From UBA7672 sp036733305 (GTDB lineage: Bacteria > Pseudomonadota > Alphaproteobacteria > Caulobacterales > Hyphomonadaceae), in contig DAINAT010000001.1 in assembly GCA_036733305.1 (NCBI GenBank), positions 1 to 64,000 on the forward strand: a stretch of 64,000 bases of DNA, in the 5' to 3' direction. The position numbers and the translations under genes were made by a program. The notes under the pieces were generated by a model. The model was not told where the DNA came from. It saw only the letters and a list, made by a program, of their open reading frames with translations, and did no database searches. This document shows, piece by piece, positions 18,939-26,438 of the stretch. How positions within the stretch are numbered: the stretch's first letter is position 1; the number at the start of each line of letters is the position of its first letter.

Positions 18939-19744
18939 GCGACACAACGGGGGAACGTCGGGGCGGAGCGTTGCGTGTCTACGTACTCGCGCTTGGCGTT
19001 CTTCTTTTCGTTGTAGGTATCCTGCTGATCGTTTGTGGGCCTGCCCTATTCCGTTTGGGGCTGGTTGACCGCGATACGGGCCGCTTCGGCATGACCGGCA
19101 TTGCCATGTATGTCCTGCTCGGTGCGGTTTGCGTCGGGCTGCTGGGACTCATCATGTCGTTGTTCGGCAAGGTGCATCGCGGCGCGATCGTTGCCGTGTT
19201 GCTGATGATCGGCGCGGGCATGGGAGCGGGGACGCTCTATGCGCAGGCGACGATGAAGGACCAGTTGCCGCCGATCAATGACGTGCAGACGGACTGGAGC
19301 CTGCCGGTTGCCTTCACCGAGAAGACGTTGCGCCAGCGCGAAAATGCGGACGCCATCCGCGTGCGCGACGATGCGATCGTTCCCGAGGGCAATGGTGACT
19401 GGACCGGCCTCAGCTTCGCCGAAGCGCAGAAGAGGTTCTACATCGACATCGAGCCATTGAAGGTGAAGCAGGCGCCGCCGCAGGCGACGCTGGAAGCGGC
19501 GAAGGCTGCGCGCCGGCTCGGTTGGGACGTGATGCTGGAAAGCCCGCCGGATGGCATGGTCGAGGCGGTCTATCACTCGCCTTGGTATGATCTGGTGTAC
19601 GATATCGCGGTGCGCGTTGTGCCGGATGGCGCCGGTTCGCGCATCGATGTGCGGTCAACGAGCCGCACGAATGACCGCGACATGGGCGAGGCGGCTACGC
19701 AGCTGAAGCAGCTGATTGATGAGATGGCGCTGCAGCTGAGGTAG
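18935..19744 (+). CDS. DUF1499 membrane protein
   Basis: 269 residues. Three hydrophobic segments in the first 105 residues (about 15-38, 48-70 and 80-100) are followed by a soluble DUF1499 domain (about 125-269) with RFYIDIEPLKVKQ, ARRLGWDV, VEAVYHSPWYDLVYDIAVRV and IDVRSTSRTNDRDMGEAATQL. The function of DUF1499 is unknown. ATGA overlap with the acyl-CoA ligase shows translational coupling, so a role connected with lipid or envelope metabolism is possible but unproven. Confidence 0.85.
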   Translation: MSDTTGERRGGALRVYVLALGVLLFVVGILLIVCGPALFRLGLVDRDTGRFGMTGIAMYVLLGAVCVGLLGLIMSLFGKVHRGAIVAVLLMIGAGMGAGTLYAQATMKDQLPPINDVQTDWSLPVAFTEKTLRQRENADAIRVRDDAIVPEGNGDWTGLSFAEAQKRFYIDIEPLKVKQAPPQATLEAAKAARRLGWDVMLESPPDGMVEAVYHSPWYDLVYDIAVRVVPDGAGSRIDVRSTSRTNDRDMGEAATQLKQLIDEMALQLR

Positions 19745-19760
19745 AGGGCGGTAGGAATAG

Positions 19761-19804
19761 TTGCGATCTAATCCCACTCGCTCTATATTCATGAGCAGAG
19801 CGGG
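19761..19804 (+). promoter_or_regulatory. Predicted parDE promoter with palindromic operator
   Basis: TTGCGA (19761-19766), a 17-base spacer and TATATT (19784-19789) form a good sigma-70 type promoter. The -10 box lies at the centre of an imperfect dyad, CCCACTCGCTC (19773-19783) and GAGCAGAGCGGG (19793-19804). ParD-type antitoxins repress their own operons from such sites, so this is a likely autoregulatory operator. Confidence 0.6.
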
Positions 19805-19812
19805 AGATTGCT

Positions 19813-20067
19813 GTGGCCAAGATTTCAATATCCATGAGCGACGCGATGGAAGCTTTCGTGGCAAATCGCGTTGGTTCGGGCGAGTACAACAACACGAGCG
19901 AATATTTCCGAGACCTGGTGCGCCGGGATCAGGAAAAGCGCGAGGCTGAAGACAAGCTGCGCGTCATGATCGAGAAGGCGCGCGCAAGCGGCGTGAGCGA
20001 GAAGACGTTCGACGAGATCTGGGAAGCGGGAGCGGCGGCTTCGAGAAAGAAGCGCCGTGGCGGATGA
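19813..20067 (+). CDS. parD: ParD-family antitoxin
   Basis: 84 residues. The N-terminal ribbon-helix-helix (MAKISISMSDAMEAFVANRV, then GEYNNTSEYFRDLVRRD) is typical of ParD; the charged C-terminal helix would wrap around the toxin. It starts with GTG just after the predicted operator and overlaps parE by 11 bases, the usual antitoxin-first order. It neutralises ParE and represses the operon. Confidence 0.9.
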   Translation: MAKISISMSDAMEAFVANRVGSGEYNNTSEYFRDLVRRDQEKREAEDKLRVMIEKARASGVSEKTFDEIWEAGAAASRKKRRGG

Positions 20068-20356
20068 GGTAAGACTTTCGAGGGACGCGGAAGTCGATCT
20101 CGCTGCGATAGCATCCTACACCGCAGATCGGTTTGGCGAAATTCAGGAGCTACGGTATCGCGACGGACTTCGCGGGGCGTTGGAAATGCTTGCGATGTTC
20201 CCCGCGATGGGCGCCGAACAATCCCACATCGTGACGGGCCTCCGCAGGCACGTCTATTCGTCTCACGCGATCTACTACAGCCAACAAGCATATGGCATTT
20301 TCATAGAGCGCATTCTCGGACCGGGTCATGATCCGGTCCGAGAATTCGAAAGCTGA
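20057..20356 (+). CDS. parE: ParE-family toxin
   Basis: 99 residues of the RelE/ParE fold: VRLSRDAEVDLAAIASYTADRFG at the start, LRYRDGLRGALEMLAMFPAMG in the middle and GLRRHVYSSHAIYYS with the conserved basic strand, ending RILGPGHDPVREFES. ParE toxins poison DNA gyrase. The GTG start is inside parD, 11 bases before its stop, so synthesis is coupled to the antitoxin. On a chromosome such a module may act in stress or simply be a selfish element. Confidence 0.9.
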   Translation: MADEVRLSRDAEVDLAAIASYTADRFGEIQELRYRDGLRGALEMLAMFPAMGAEQSHIVTGLRRHVYSSHAIYYSQQAYGIFIERILGPGHDPVREFES

Positions 20357-20359
20357 CGC

Positions 20360-21958
20360 CTATTTGACCCGGCACATGTAGCGCGTGCGGTGGACGTCTT
20401 CGGCGTTGTCGGCGTAGCCGGTGATTTTTGGCGAGACGATGTCCTGCGTGACGCGTGTGAGCATGGGCAGGACGGCGGCGTCGTCGAGCATCAGTTGTTC
20501 GGCTTGTTTCAGGATTGCGGAGCGTTTGGCGACATCGGTTTCAAGTGCCGACTGATCGAGCAGGGCGTCGTAGGCGGGGTTGGTGTAGTCGCCGTAGTTC
20601 ATCGGGCCGGTGCGCGAGTCGAGCAGGTAGAGGAAGTTGTACGGGTCGTTGAAGTCTGCGACCCAGCCGGTATCGGCGATTGAGTAGTCCTTGGTCTTGA
20701 GCGCATCGTAGAGCGCCTGGGTTTCGACCTGACGGATTTCCGCCTGCACCCACGGCGCGATGTCCTTGAAGTTCTGCTGGATGACCGGGGCGATGCGCGG
20801 GTTATCGCCGGTGGCGCGGTAGAGGTATTCGAACTTCAGCGGCTTGTTGGGGCCATAGCCGGCTTGCTGGAGAAGGGTTGCGGCTTCCTTCAGGCGCTCG
20901 GGGCGCGGCATGGATTTCCAGGTGAATTCGGCGGGCGTGTAGTCGTTCATGCCGAGCGGTACGAAGTTGTAGGACGGGATCTGGCCGCCGCGCAGGATCT
21001 GGCCGGTGATGTATTCGCGGTCCATCGCCATGCCGAGCGCCTTGCGGACGCGAGCATCGGTGAAGGGCTCTTTCTTGGTGTTGGTGACGACGTAGGTGGT
21101 CGCCATCATCGGGGAAATGCGCGGCCAGCCGGGCAGGTTTTTCTTCGTTTCTTCGAGCTGCCCCGTCGGGAAGGAGTTGTTCATGTCGATCTCGCCGGCC
21201 ATGGCGCGGCGGACCATCTGGTCGTGGTTCGAGGTCGGATAGTAGACGACTTCGGAGAAGCAGAGCTTGTCGGCGCCTTCGAAGCTCTCGTTCTTCTTCG
21301 AGAGCAGGAAGTCGCCCTTGCGCCACTCGGCCATCTTGTAGGGGCCGTTGACGACGATGTTTGCCGGGTCCGTCCACTTGTCGCCGAACTTTTCGAGCGT
21401 GTGACGCGGGAGCGGGAAGGCGGTGTAATGTTTGAGGACGCCGGGGAGATACGGCATCGGGTATTCGAGCTGGATTTCGAGGGTGTGGTCGTCGATCGCT
21501 TTGACGCCGACCTGATCGACAGGCATCGAGCCGTCGTTCACGGCGCGGCCATTCTTGATGCCGAACTGGATCGAGGCGTAGGCGACGCCGACAGTCTTGG
21601 GATCGAAGAGGCGCTGGAAGGAGAAGACGAAATCGTCTGCCGTGACGGGCTCGCCATCCGACCAGTTCATCGGCTTGAGTTTGAAGGTCCAGGTGAGTTT
21701 GTCGTCCGAGACGGTCCAGCTTTCAGCGACGCCGGGGATGGGCTTGGAGGCTTCGTCTTCGGTGAACAGGCCGATGAACATGTCGCCGACAATGTCGTTG
21801 GCCCATGTGCCTTCAACCTTTTGCGGGTCCAGCGATTTGGGGTCCGCGCCGATGCCGCGGCTGAAGCGTTCGCCGCCGGAGCTGGTTTCGCCGCCGCAGG
21901 CTGCGAGCAGCAGGATCGCGGCGAGCGCGCCGGTAATCAGCCGGGATCTGGAACCCAT
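20360..21958 (-). CDS. Peptide ABC transporter substrate-binding lipoprotein (OppA type)
   Basis: 532 residues of the SBP_bac_5 family. The signal ends with a lipobox at Cys21 (LLAAC). The family signature near residues 60-115 is clear (PGVAESWTVSDDKLTWTFKLKP, NWSDGEPVTADDFVFSFQRL). It binds oligopeptides in the periplasm and delivers them to the permeases at 22.5-24.4 kb, which face the same way. One rightward gene lies between the permeases and this gene, so they may be separate transcripts. Confidence 0.92.
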   Translation of the reverse strand: MGSRSRLITGALAAILLLAACGGETSSGGERFSRGIGADPKSLDPQKVEGTWANDIVGDMFIGLFTEDEASKPIPGVAESWTVSDDKLTWTFKLKPMNWSDGEPVTADDFVFSFQRLFDPKTVGVAYASIQFGIKNGRAVNDGSMPVDQVGVKAIDDHTLEIQLEYPMPYLPGVLKHYTAFPLPRHTLEKFGDKWTDPANIVVNGPYKMAEWRKGDFLLSKKNESFEGADKLCFSEVVYYPTSNHDQMVRRAMAGEIDMNNSFPTGQLEETKKNLPGWPRISPMMATTYVVTNTKKEPFTDARVRKALGMAMDREYITGQILRGGQIPSYNFVPLGMNDYTPAEFTWKSMPRPERLKEAATLLQQAGYGPNKPLKFEYLYRATGDNPRIAPVIQQNFKDIAPWVQAEIRQVETQALYDALKTKDYSIADTGWVADFNDPYNFLYLLDSRTGPMNYGDYTNPAYDALLDQSALETDVAKRSAILKQAEQLMLDDAAVLPMLTRVTQDIVSPKITGYADNAEDVHRTRYMCRVK

Positions 21959-22103
21959 CAGTCAAACTCCTTTGAACGCGCGCCCACGTGCACATTCTGG
22001 TGCGCAGCAGCGGGGCGGCTTTTCCTCGCCGGAAACTAGCGTCAGACTGGAGGGGATTGAAAGGCCTTTGCGCGGCCTGACGCTTTAGTGAGTAGGAACG
22101 ACC

Positions 22104-22532
22104 ATGCGTCTGTTCATTCTGGCGGCTCTTGTTCCCATAATCGCGGCGCCGGCGATGGCGCAGACGGATCTGATGGGGCGCGTGGTGGCGTGTGCGGGGC
22201 TGGAGGACGATGCCAAGCGCCACGCCTGTTTCGACGTGCTGATGCCGGAGTTGCGCGGGCACGGGGTGAAGACGTTCGGCGAGCAGAAGAAGGCTGTGTC
22301 GGCGCCTGCTGAGCCGGATCAGATCAGCCTGAAGGTCAGCGCCGTTGATCGTGCGGCGGACGGCATGGTGTTCACCATGGAGAACGGACAGGTGTGGAAG
22401 CAGTCGGACACGCGGCAGCTGGGCGGCTTCGGCAAGGGGCCGTGGACGGCGGATATCCGCAAAGGGATGCTGGGCAGCTTCAGCCTGAGTGTGAATGGCG
22501 GCGCTTCGATCAAGGTGAAGCGGGTGAAGTGA
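22104..22532 (+). CDS. Secreted protein of unknown function
   Basis: 142 residues with a cleavable signal peptide (MRLFILAALVPIIAAPAMA, then QTD). A CxxL-x-D-x-x-R-x-x-C-F-D motif (VACAGLEDDAKRHACFDVL) resembles a short cysteine-pair segment seen in many small alphaproteobacterial exported proteins. The C-terminal half looks like a beta-barrel of the OB/SH3 kind (FTMENGQVWKQSDTRQL, then GMLGSFSLSVNGGASIKVKRV). No function is known to me. It sits inside the peptide-transporter cluster on the opposite strand, ending 5 bases from the end of the OppC-type permease. Confidence 0.75.
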   Translation: MRLFILAALVPIIAAPAMAQTDLMGRVVACAGLEDDAKRHACFDVLMPELRGHGVKTFGEQKKAVSAPAEPDQISLKVSAVDRAADGMVFTMENGQVWKQSDTRQLGGFGKGPWTADIRKGMLGSFSLSVNGGASIKVKRVK

Positions 22533-22536
22533 CCCG

Positions 22537-23436
22537 CTACCTGTCTTTCGGATCGAAGGCGTCGCGCAGGCCGTCGCCGATGAAGTTCAGCGAGAAGAGA
22601 GTGATGACCATGGTGACGGCGGGGACCATCAGCATCCACGGATAGGAGAACTCGCGCTGGCCTTCAGAGATGAGGCGGCCGAGGGAGGTCAGCGGCTCGT
22701 TCACGCCGAGGCCGATGAAGGAGAGGAAGCTCTCCTGCAGGATGACGACCGGCATGGTGAGGGTGACGTAGACAGCCACGGGGCCGAGCAGGTTGGGCAG
22801 GATGTGGCGGACGATGATGCCGATCGGCTTCACGCCAGCGGCGCGGGCGGCTTCCACGAACTCCTTCTGCTTCAGCGCTAGCGTTTGGCCGCGGACGATG
22901 CGGGCCATGGTCATCCATTCGACGGCGCCGATGGCGAGGAAGATCAGGAAGATCGAGCGGCCGAATACGACCGTGACTAGGATGACGAAGAAGATGAAGG
23001 GTACGGCGTAGAGCACGTCGACGATGCGCATCATGAACTGGTCGACGCGGCCGCCGGCGAAGCCTGCGATTGCGCCCCAGGCGACGCCGATGACGAGGCT
23101 GACCATGGTGGCGATGAAGCCGACGGCGAGGGAGATCTGCAGGCCGGTGATGACACGGGCGACCATGTCTCGGCCGTAAATGTCGGTGCCGAGCCAGTGC
23201 ATGTTTTCAAGCGTCGGCCCGATGCGGAGCTGGTCCTGGTATTGCGTGTCGAACTTGTGGGGCCAGACGAAGGGGCCGATCACAGCAATGAGTGTCAGGA
23301 TGGCGAGCACGACGAAGCCGGCCATGGCGGCCTTGTTGGCGAGCAGGCGGCGGCGGCTGTCGTCCCACAGGGAGCGGCCTTTGACGGCGGCCTTGTTGAG
23401 CAGTTCGGCGTTCTGGCTGGGGGCGGCGGTAATCAT
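22537..23436 (-). CDS. Peptide ABC transporter permease, OppC/DppC type
   Basis: 299 residues. The N-terminal OppC extension and first membrane helix (LLANKAAMAGFVVLAILTLIAVIGPF) precede a long periplasmic loop and the BPD_transp_1 domain with five more helices. The EAA-type coupling loop is EAARAAGVKPIGIIVRHILPN. It pairs with the OppB-type permease upstream (four-base ATGA overlap) to form the inner-membrane channel for peptides. No OppD or OppF ATPase gene is in the window. Confidence 0.93.
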   Translation of the reverse strand: MITAAPSQNAELLNKAAVKGRSLWDDSRRRLLANKAAMAGFVVLAILTLIAVIGPFVWPHKFDTQYQDQLRIGPTLENMHWLGTDIYGRDMVARVITGLQISLAVGFIATMVSLVIGVAWGAIAGFAGGRVDQFMMRIVDVLYAVPFIFFVILVTVVFGRSIFLIFLAIGAVEWMTMARIVRGQTLALKQKEFVEAARAAGVKPIGIIVRHILPNLLGPVAVYVTLTMPVVILQESFLSFIGLGVNEPLTSLGRLISEGQREFSYPWMLMVPAVTMVITLFSLNFIGDGLRDAFDPKDR

Positions 23437-24386
23437 TCGAACCGCACCTTGGGATCGAGGATGGCGTAGAGGATATCGGCGATCAGGTTGAGGACGATGA
23501 TCAGCCCTCCGTACAGGATCACCGCGCCCATGACGCGGGTGTAGTCGCGGGTAACGGCGCCTTCGATGAAGGACGAGCCGACGCCGGGCAGGCCGAACAC
23601 GCTCTCGATGACGACCGAACCGGTGATGACGCCGACGATGGCGGGGCCGAGATAGCTGACCACGGGCAGAATGGCTGAGGGCAAAGCGTGGCGCATCATG
23701 ATGCGGAACTCGCTGAGGCCCTTGGCGCGGGCGGTCCGGATGCTGTTCGAGCGCAGGGTTTCGATCATCGAGGCGCGCATCAGGCGCGAGATGATGGCGA
23801 TCTGCGGCAGGGCGAGGGTGAGCACCGGCAGGAAGATATTGCTGAAGTTCATGCGGCCGAGGTCGAGGCCGCCAGCGGCGAACCAGTGCAGCCAGACGCC
23901 GAAGACAAGGGAGAGTAGCGGGCCTGTCACGAAGGTCGGGATGGAGATGCCGACCATGGCGACGCTCATGGCGGAGTAATCCGCCAGCGAGTTCTGTCGC
24001 ATGGCGGCGATGATGCCGAGCATGACGCCGAAGAACAGGCCGAGCGTGATGGCGAGCGCGCCGATGGTGAGTGAGACGGGCAGGCCTTCGCCCAGCAGCT
24101 GTGAGACCGACTTATCGTAGATCTGCATGGAGGGGCCGAGATCGCCCTGCACGACTTTGCCGACATATTCGAAGTATTGCTCGTGCAACGGCTTATCGAG
24201 GCCCATCTGCGCCTTGAGGTTGGCCTCGACGGCGGGGGTAAGTTTGCGTTCGGTTGAATACGGGCTGCCCGGGGCGGCGCGCATCATGAAGAAGGCCACG
24301 GTGATGATGGCCAGCATGGTCGGGATGGCTGCGAGTATCCTGCGGCCGGTGTAGGCCCAAGGGATACGCGACATCAGACGGGACAC
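23433..24386 (-). CDS. Peptide ABC transporter permease, OppB/DppB type
   Basis: 317 residues. A single helix near the start (RRILAAIPTMLAIITVAFFMM), the OppB-typical RAAPGSP motif and a large loop precede five further helices; the coupling loop is IRTARAKGLSEFRIMMRHALPS. It forms the channel with the OppC-type subunit, whose ATG overlaps its stop. The gene is the first of the leftward permease pair; its promoter lies between 24.39 and 24.53 kb, divergent from the sulfurtransferase-like gene. Confidence 0.93.
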   Translation of the reverse strand: MSRLMSRIPWAYTGRRILAAIPTMLAIITVAFFMMRAAPGSPYSTERKLTPAVEANLKAQMGLDKPLHEQYFEYVGKVVQGDLGPSMQIYDKSVSQLLGEGLPVSLTIGALAITLGLFFGVMLGIIAAMRQNSLADYSAMSVAMVGISIPTFVTGPLLSLVFGVWLHWFAAGGLDLGRMNFSNIFLPVLTLALPQIAIISRLMRASMIETLRSNSIRTARAKGLSEFRIMMRHALPSAILPVVSYLGPAIVGVITGSVVIESVFGLPGVGSSFIEGAVTRDYTRVMGAVILYGGLIIVLNLIADILYAILDPKVRFE

Positions 24387-24529
24387 TGCCGATGAAGTTT
24401 GGGCGGAAGAGGTAGACTGATCAGACAGGGGTTACGTCCTCCGCGGGTGCGGGCTTATATGAGGCGTAGGATGGGTCCGGGCGCAAGAAGGCAAAATTGC
24501 CGCGTCTGACAACAGTTTGGGAGCGCGAC

Positions 24530-24958
24530 ATGGCCGATATCAGGCAGGTTACCGAGCAGTTTGCGGTCGCGCCGCAGGTCGAACTGGACGAATTCGCCGA
24601 GTTCGCGGAGATGGGCTTCACCCACATCATCAACAATCGCCCGGATGGCGAGGCCGGTGACCAGCCGAGTTCCGCCGAGGCGGAGGCAGCCGCCAAGGCC
24701 GCGGGGCTCACCTATGTTCACGCACCGTTCGTGGGGCAGCCGACGGCGGAGGCGGTGAAAGCTGTGATGAATGCCACCAAACAGGCCGGGGGCAAGACGC
24801 TGGCCTATTGCCGCTCTGGCACCCGCTCCGTGACGGCGTGGGCGTTTGCGCAGGCGACCGAGAACGGGAATGCCGAGGCTATCGTCTCGGCGGCGGAAAA
24901 TGCCGGCTATAACCTTGGACCTCTGGCGGGTCTTCTGAGGCAGTTGGGAGCGCGGTAA
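24530..24958 (+). CDS. TIGR01244-type sulfurtransferase/phosphatase-like protein
   Basis: 142 residues. The family pattern begins MADIRQVTEQFAVAPQ and includes GFTHIINNRPDGE and a catalytic loop AYCRSGTRS with Cys94 and Arg99. The loop spacing is rhodanese-like (C-x4-R), though the fold is related to dual-specificity phosphatases; relatives occur fused to metallo-beta-lactamases as Blh proteins in sulfide oxidation. GGGAG before ATG 24530 sets the start. The next gene is a metallo-beta-lactamase-fold protein two bases downstream, which fits a joint role. Confidence 0.82.
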   Translation: MADIRQVTEQFAVAPQVELDEFAEFAEMGFTHIINNRPDGEAGDQPSSAEAEAAAKAAGLTYVHAPFVGQPTAEAVKAVMNATKQAGGKTLAYCRSGTRSVTAWAFAQATENGNAEAIVSAAENAGYNLGPLAGLLRQLGAR

Positions 24959-24960
24959 TC

Positions 24961-25857
24961 GTGGCGGGCATCCCCTTCGTTCGGGATCTTCAGTTCAAGT
25001 ATGGCGAAGTCGCGCGCGTGAGCCCGCTGATCCGCCGCGTGATTGCGGAGAACCCCGGCCCGTTCACCTATCTAGGCACGGGCGTCTACATCGTCGGCAA
25101 TGGTGAGGTGGCGGTGATCGACCCCGGCCCGGTGATCGACGCGCATTTCGAGGCGATCAAGGAAGCCACCAAAGGCGAGAAGATCACGCACGTATTTACG
25201 ACGCACACGCACATGGATCATTCGCCTTTGGCGCATCCGCTGGCGGCGTGGTCGGGGGCGAAGGTCTATGGCCTGCCCGATCCCAGCAAGGTGCATGATC
25301 AGGTGTCGCTTGAGGAAGAGGGCGAGTCCGGGTTCATGCCGGATGTGCTGGTGAAGGATGGCGACGTCTTCAAAGGCCTGGACTGGACGCTGGAGGCGAT
25401 CTTCACGCCGGGGCACATGTCGAACCATGTCTGCTATGCGCTGAAGGAAGAGAGCGCGCTGTTCTCCGGCGATCATATCATGGGGTGGTCGACGACGGTG
25501 ATCTCGCCGCCGGATGGCAATATGCGACAGTACTTTGCGAGCCTCGACAAGATACGCGCGCGTGGTTTCTCGACGCTGTGGCCGACACATGGGCCGCCGG
25601 TGACCGATGTTGTGCCGTTCATCGATGCTTACGCCGCGCATCGGCGCGGACGCGAGGCGGCGATCCTGGGACGGATACGCGCGGGCGATACGCTGATCGC
25701 TGAAATGGTGAAGGTGATCTACAAGGACGTCGACAAGCGCCTGCATGCGCCAGCCGCGCATTCCGTTCTGGCGCATGTGATCCAGCTGGTTGAGGAAGGT
25801 CGCGTCGTTGCGGATGGTCCGCTCGACCTGTCCACCCACTACCGGCCCGCGGCATGA
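24961..25857 (+). CDS. Metallo-beta-lactamase fold hydrolase
   Basis: 298 residues. The zinc motif THTHMDH (His82, His84, Asp86, His87) is followed by the later ligands in FTPGHMSNH, FSGDHIMGW and WPTHGPP. The C-terminal helical domain after residue 220 resembles LACTB2-type hydrolases. These enzymes cleave thioesters, phosphodiesters or RNA; the substrate is not predictable. It starts with GTG, two bases after the preceding gene, and overlaps the next by four bases, forming a three-gene operon. Confidence 0.88.
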   Translation: MAGIPFVRDLQFKYGEVARVSPLIRRVIAENPGPFTYLGTGVYIVGNGEVAVIDPGPVIDAHFEAIKEATKGEKITHVFTTHTHMDHSPLAHPLAAWSGAKVYGLPDPSKVHDQVSLEEEGESGFMPDVLVKDGDVFKGLDWTLEAIFTPGHMSNHVCYALKEESALFSGDHIMGWSTTVISPPDGNMRQYFASLDKIRARGFSTLWPTHGPPVTDVVPFIDAYAAHRRGREAAILGRIRAGDTLIAEMVKVIYKDVDKRLHAPAAHSVLAHVIQLVEEGRVVADGPLDLSTHYRPAA

Positions 25858-26435
25858 TCTATTTAGTCAGACACGGGCAGACGGCCTTCAATGCCGAAGG
25901 CCGGTTGCAGGGTGGCATGGATTCGCCGCTGACGGCGCTGGGCGTCGAACAGGGAAAAGGTCTCGGGCGGGCGCTGGCTGGCGTCGTGCCGAAGGGCAGT
26001 CGGATCATTGCGAGCCCGCTGGGGCGCGCGCAGCACACGGCGCGACTGATCCGCGAGGCTGGCGAGTTTACGGCCGAGATCGAGACGGACGCACGGATTG
26101 CCGAGCTTCAACTGGGCGAGTGGGACGGGAAGCTGAAGCTGGATATTGCGCAGTCCTCGCCCGACTTTGATGCCGGACGGCGCAGGTGGTCGTGGTATTT
26201 CGATGCGCCGGGTGGGACTTCGTTCGAGGGGATTTCGACGCGGATTTCATCGTGGCTGGATGATGCGCGAAAGTTCGAGGCTCCGACGATTGTGGTTTCG
26301 CACGGCATTGCCAGCCGCGTGTTGCGTGGCCTGTTTCTCGGGCTCTCGCGCGAAGAGACGCTGATGCAGGACATCCCGCAGGATGCCTGCTTCCATCTGA
26401 GCGATGGAAAGATGCGCCGGATCGACTGCGCGTAA
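25854..26435 (+). CDS. Histidine phosphatase superfamily protein
   Basis: 193 residues of the phosphoglycerate mutase-like family. The catalytic RHG is at residues 6-8 (IYLVRHGQT), followed by the second-arginine segment SPLGRAQHTARLI, the acid ELQLGEWDGK and a late histidine in VVSHGIASRVLRGLFLG. Members act on phosphosugars, nucleotides or cobalamin intermediates; with no cob genes nearby the substrate is open. ATGA overlap with the metallo-hydrolase indicates coupled translation. Confidence 0.9.
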   Translation: MIYLVRHGQTAFNAEGRLQGGMDSPLTALGVEQGKGLGRALAGVVPKGSRIIASPLGRAQHTARLIREAGEFTAEIETDARIAELQLGEWDGKLKLDIAQSSPDFDAGRRRWSWYFDAPGGTSFEGISTRISSWLDDARKFEAPTIVVSHGIASRVLRGLFLGLSREETLMQDIPQDACFHLSDGKMRRIDCA

Positions 26436-26438
26436 GGT

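Noticed and set aside
17262..18947. 561-codon minus-strand frame
   Set aside because: Antisense shadow of the acyl-CoA ligase, with no domain of its own.
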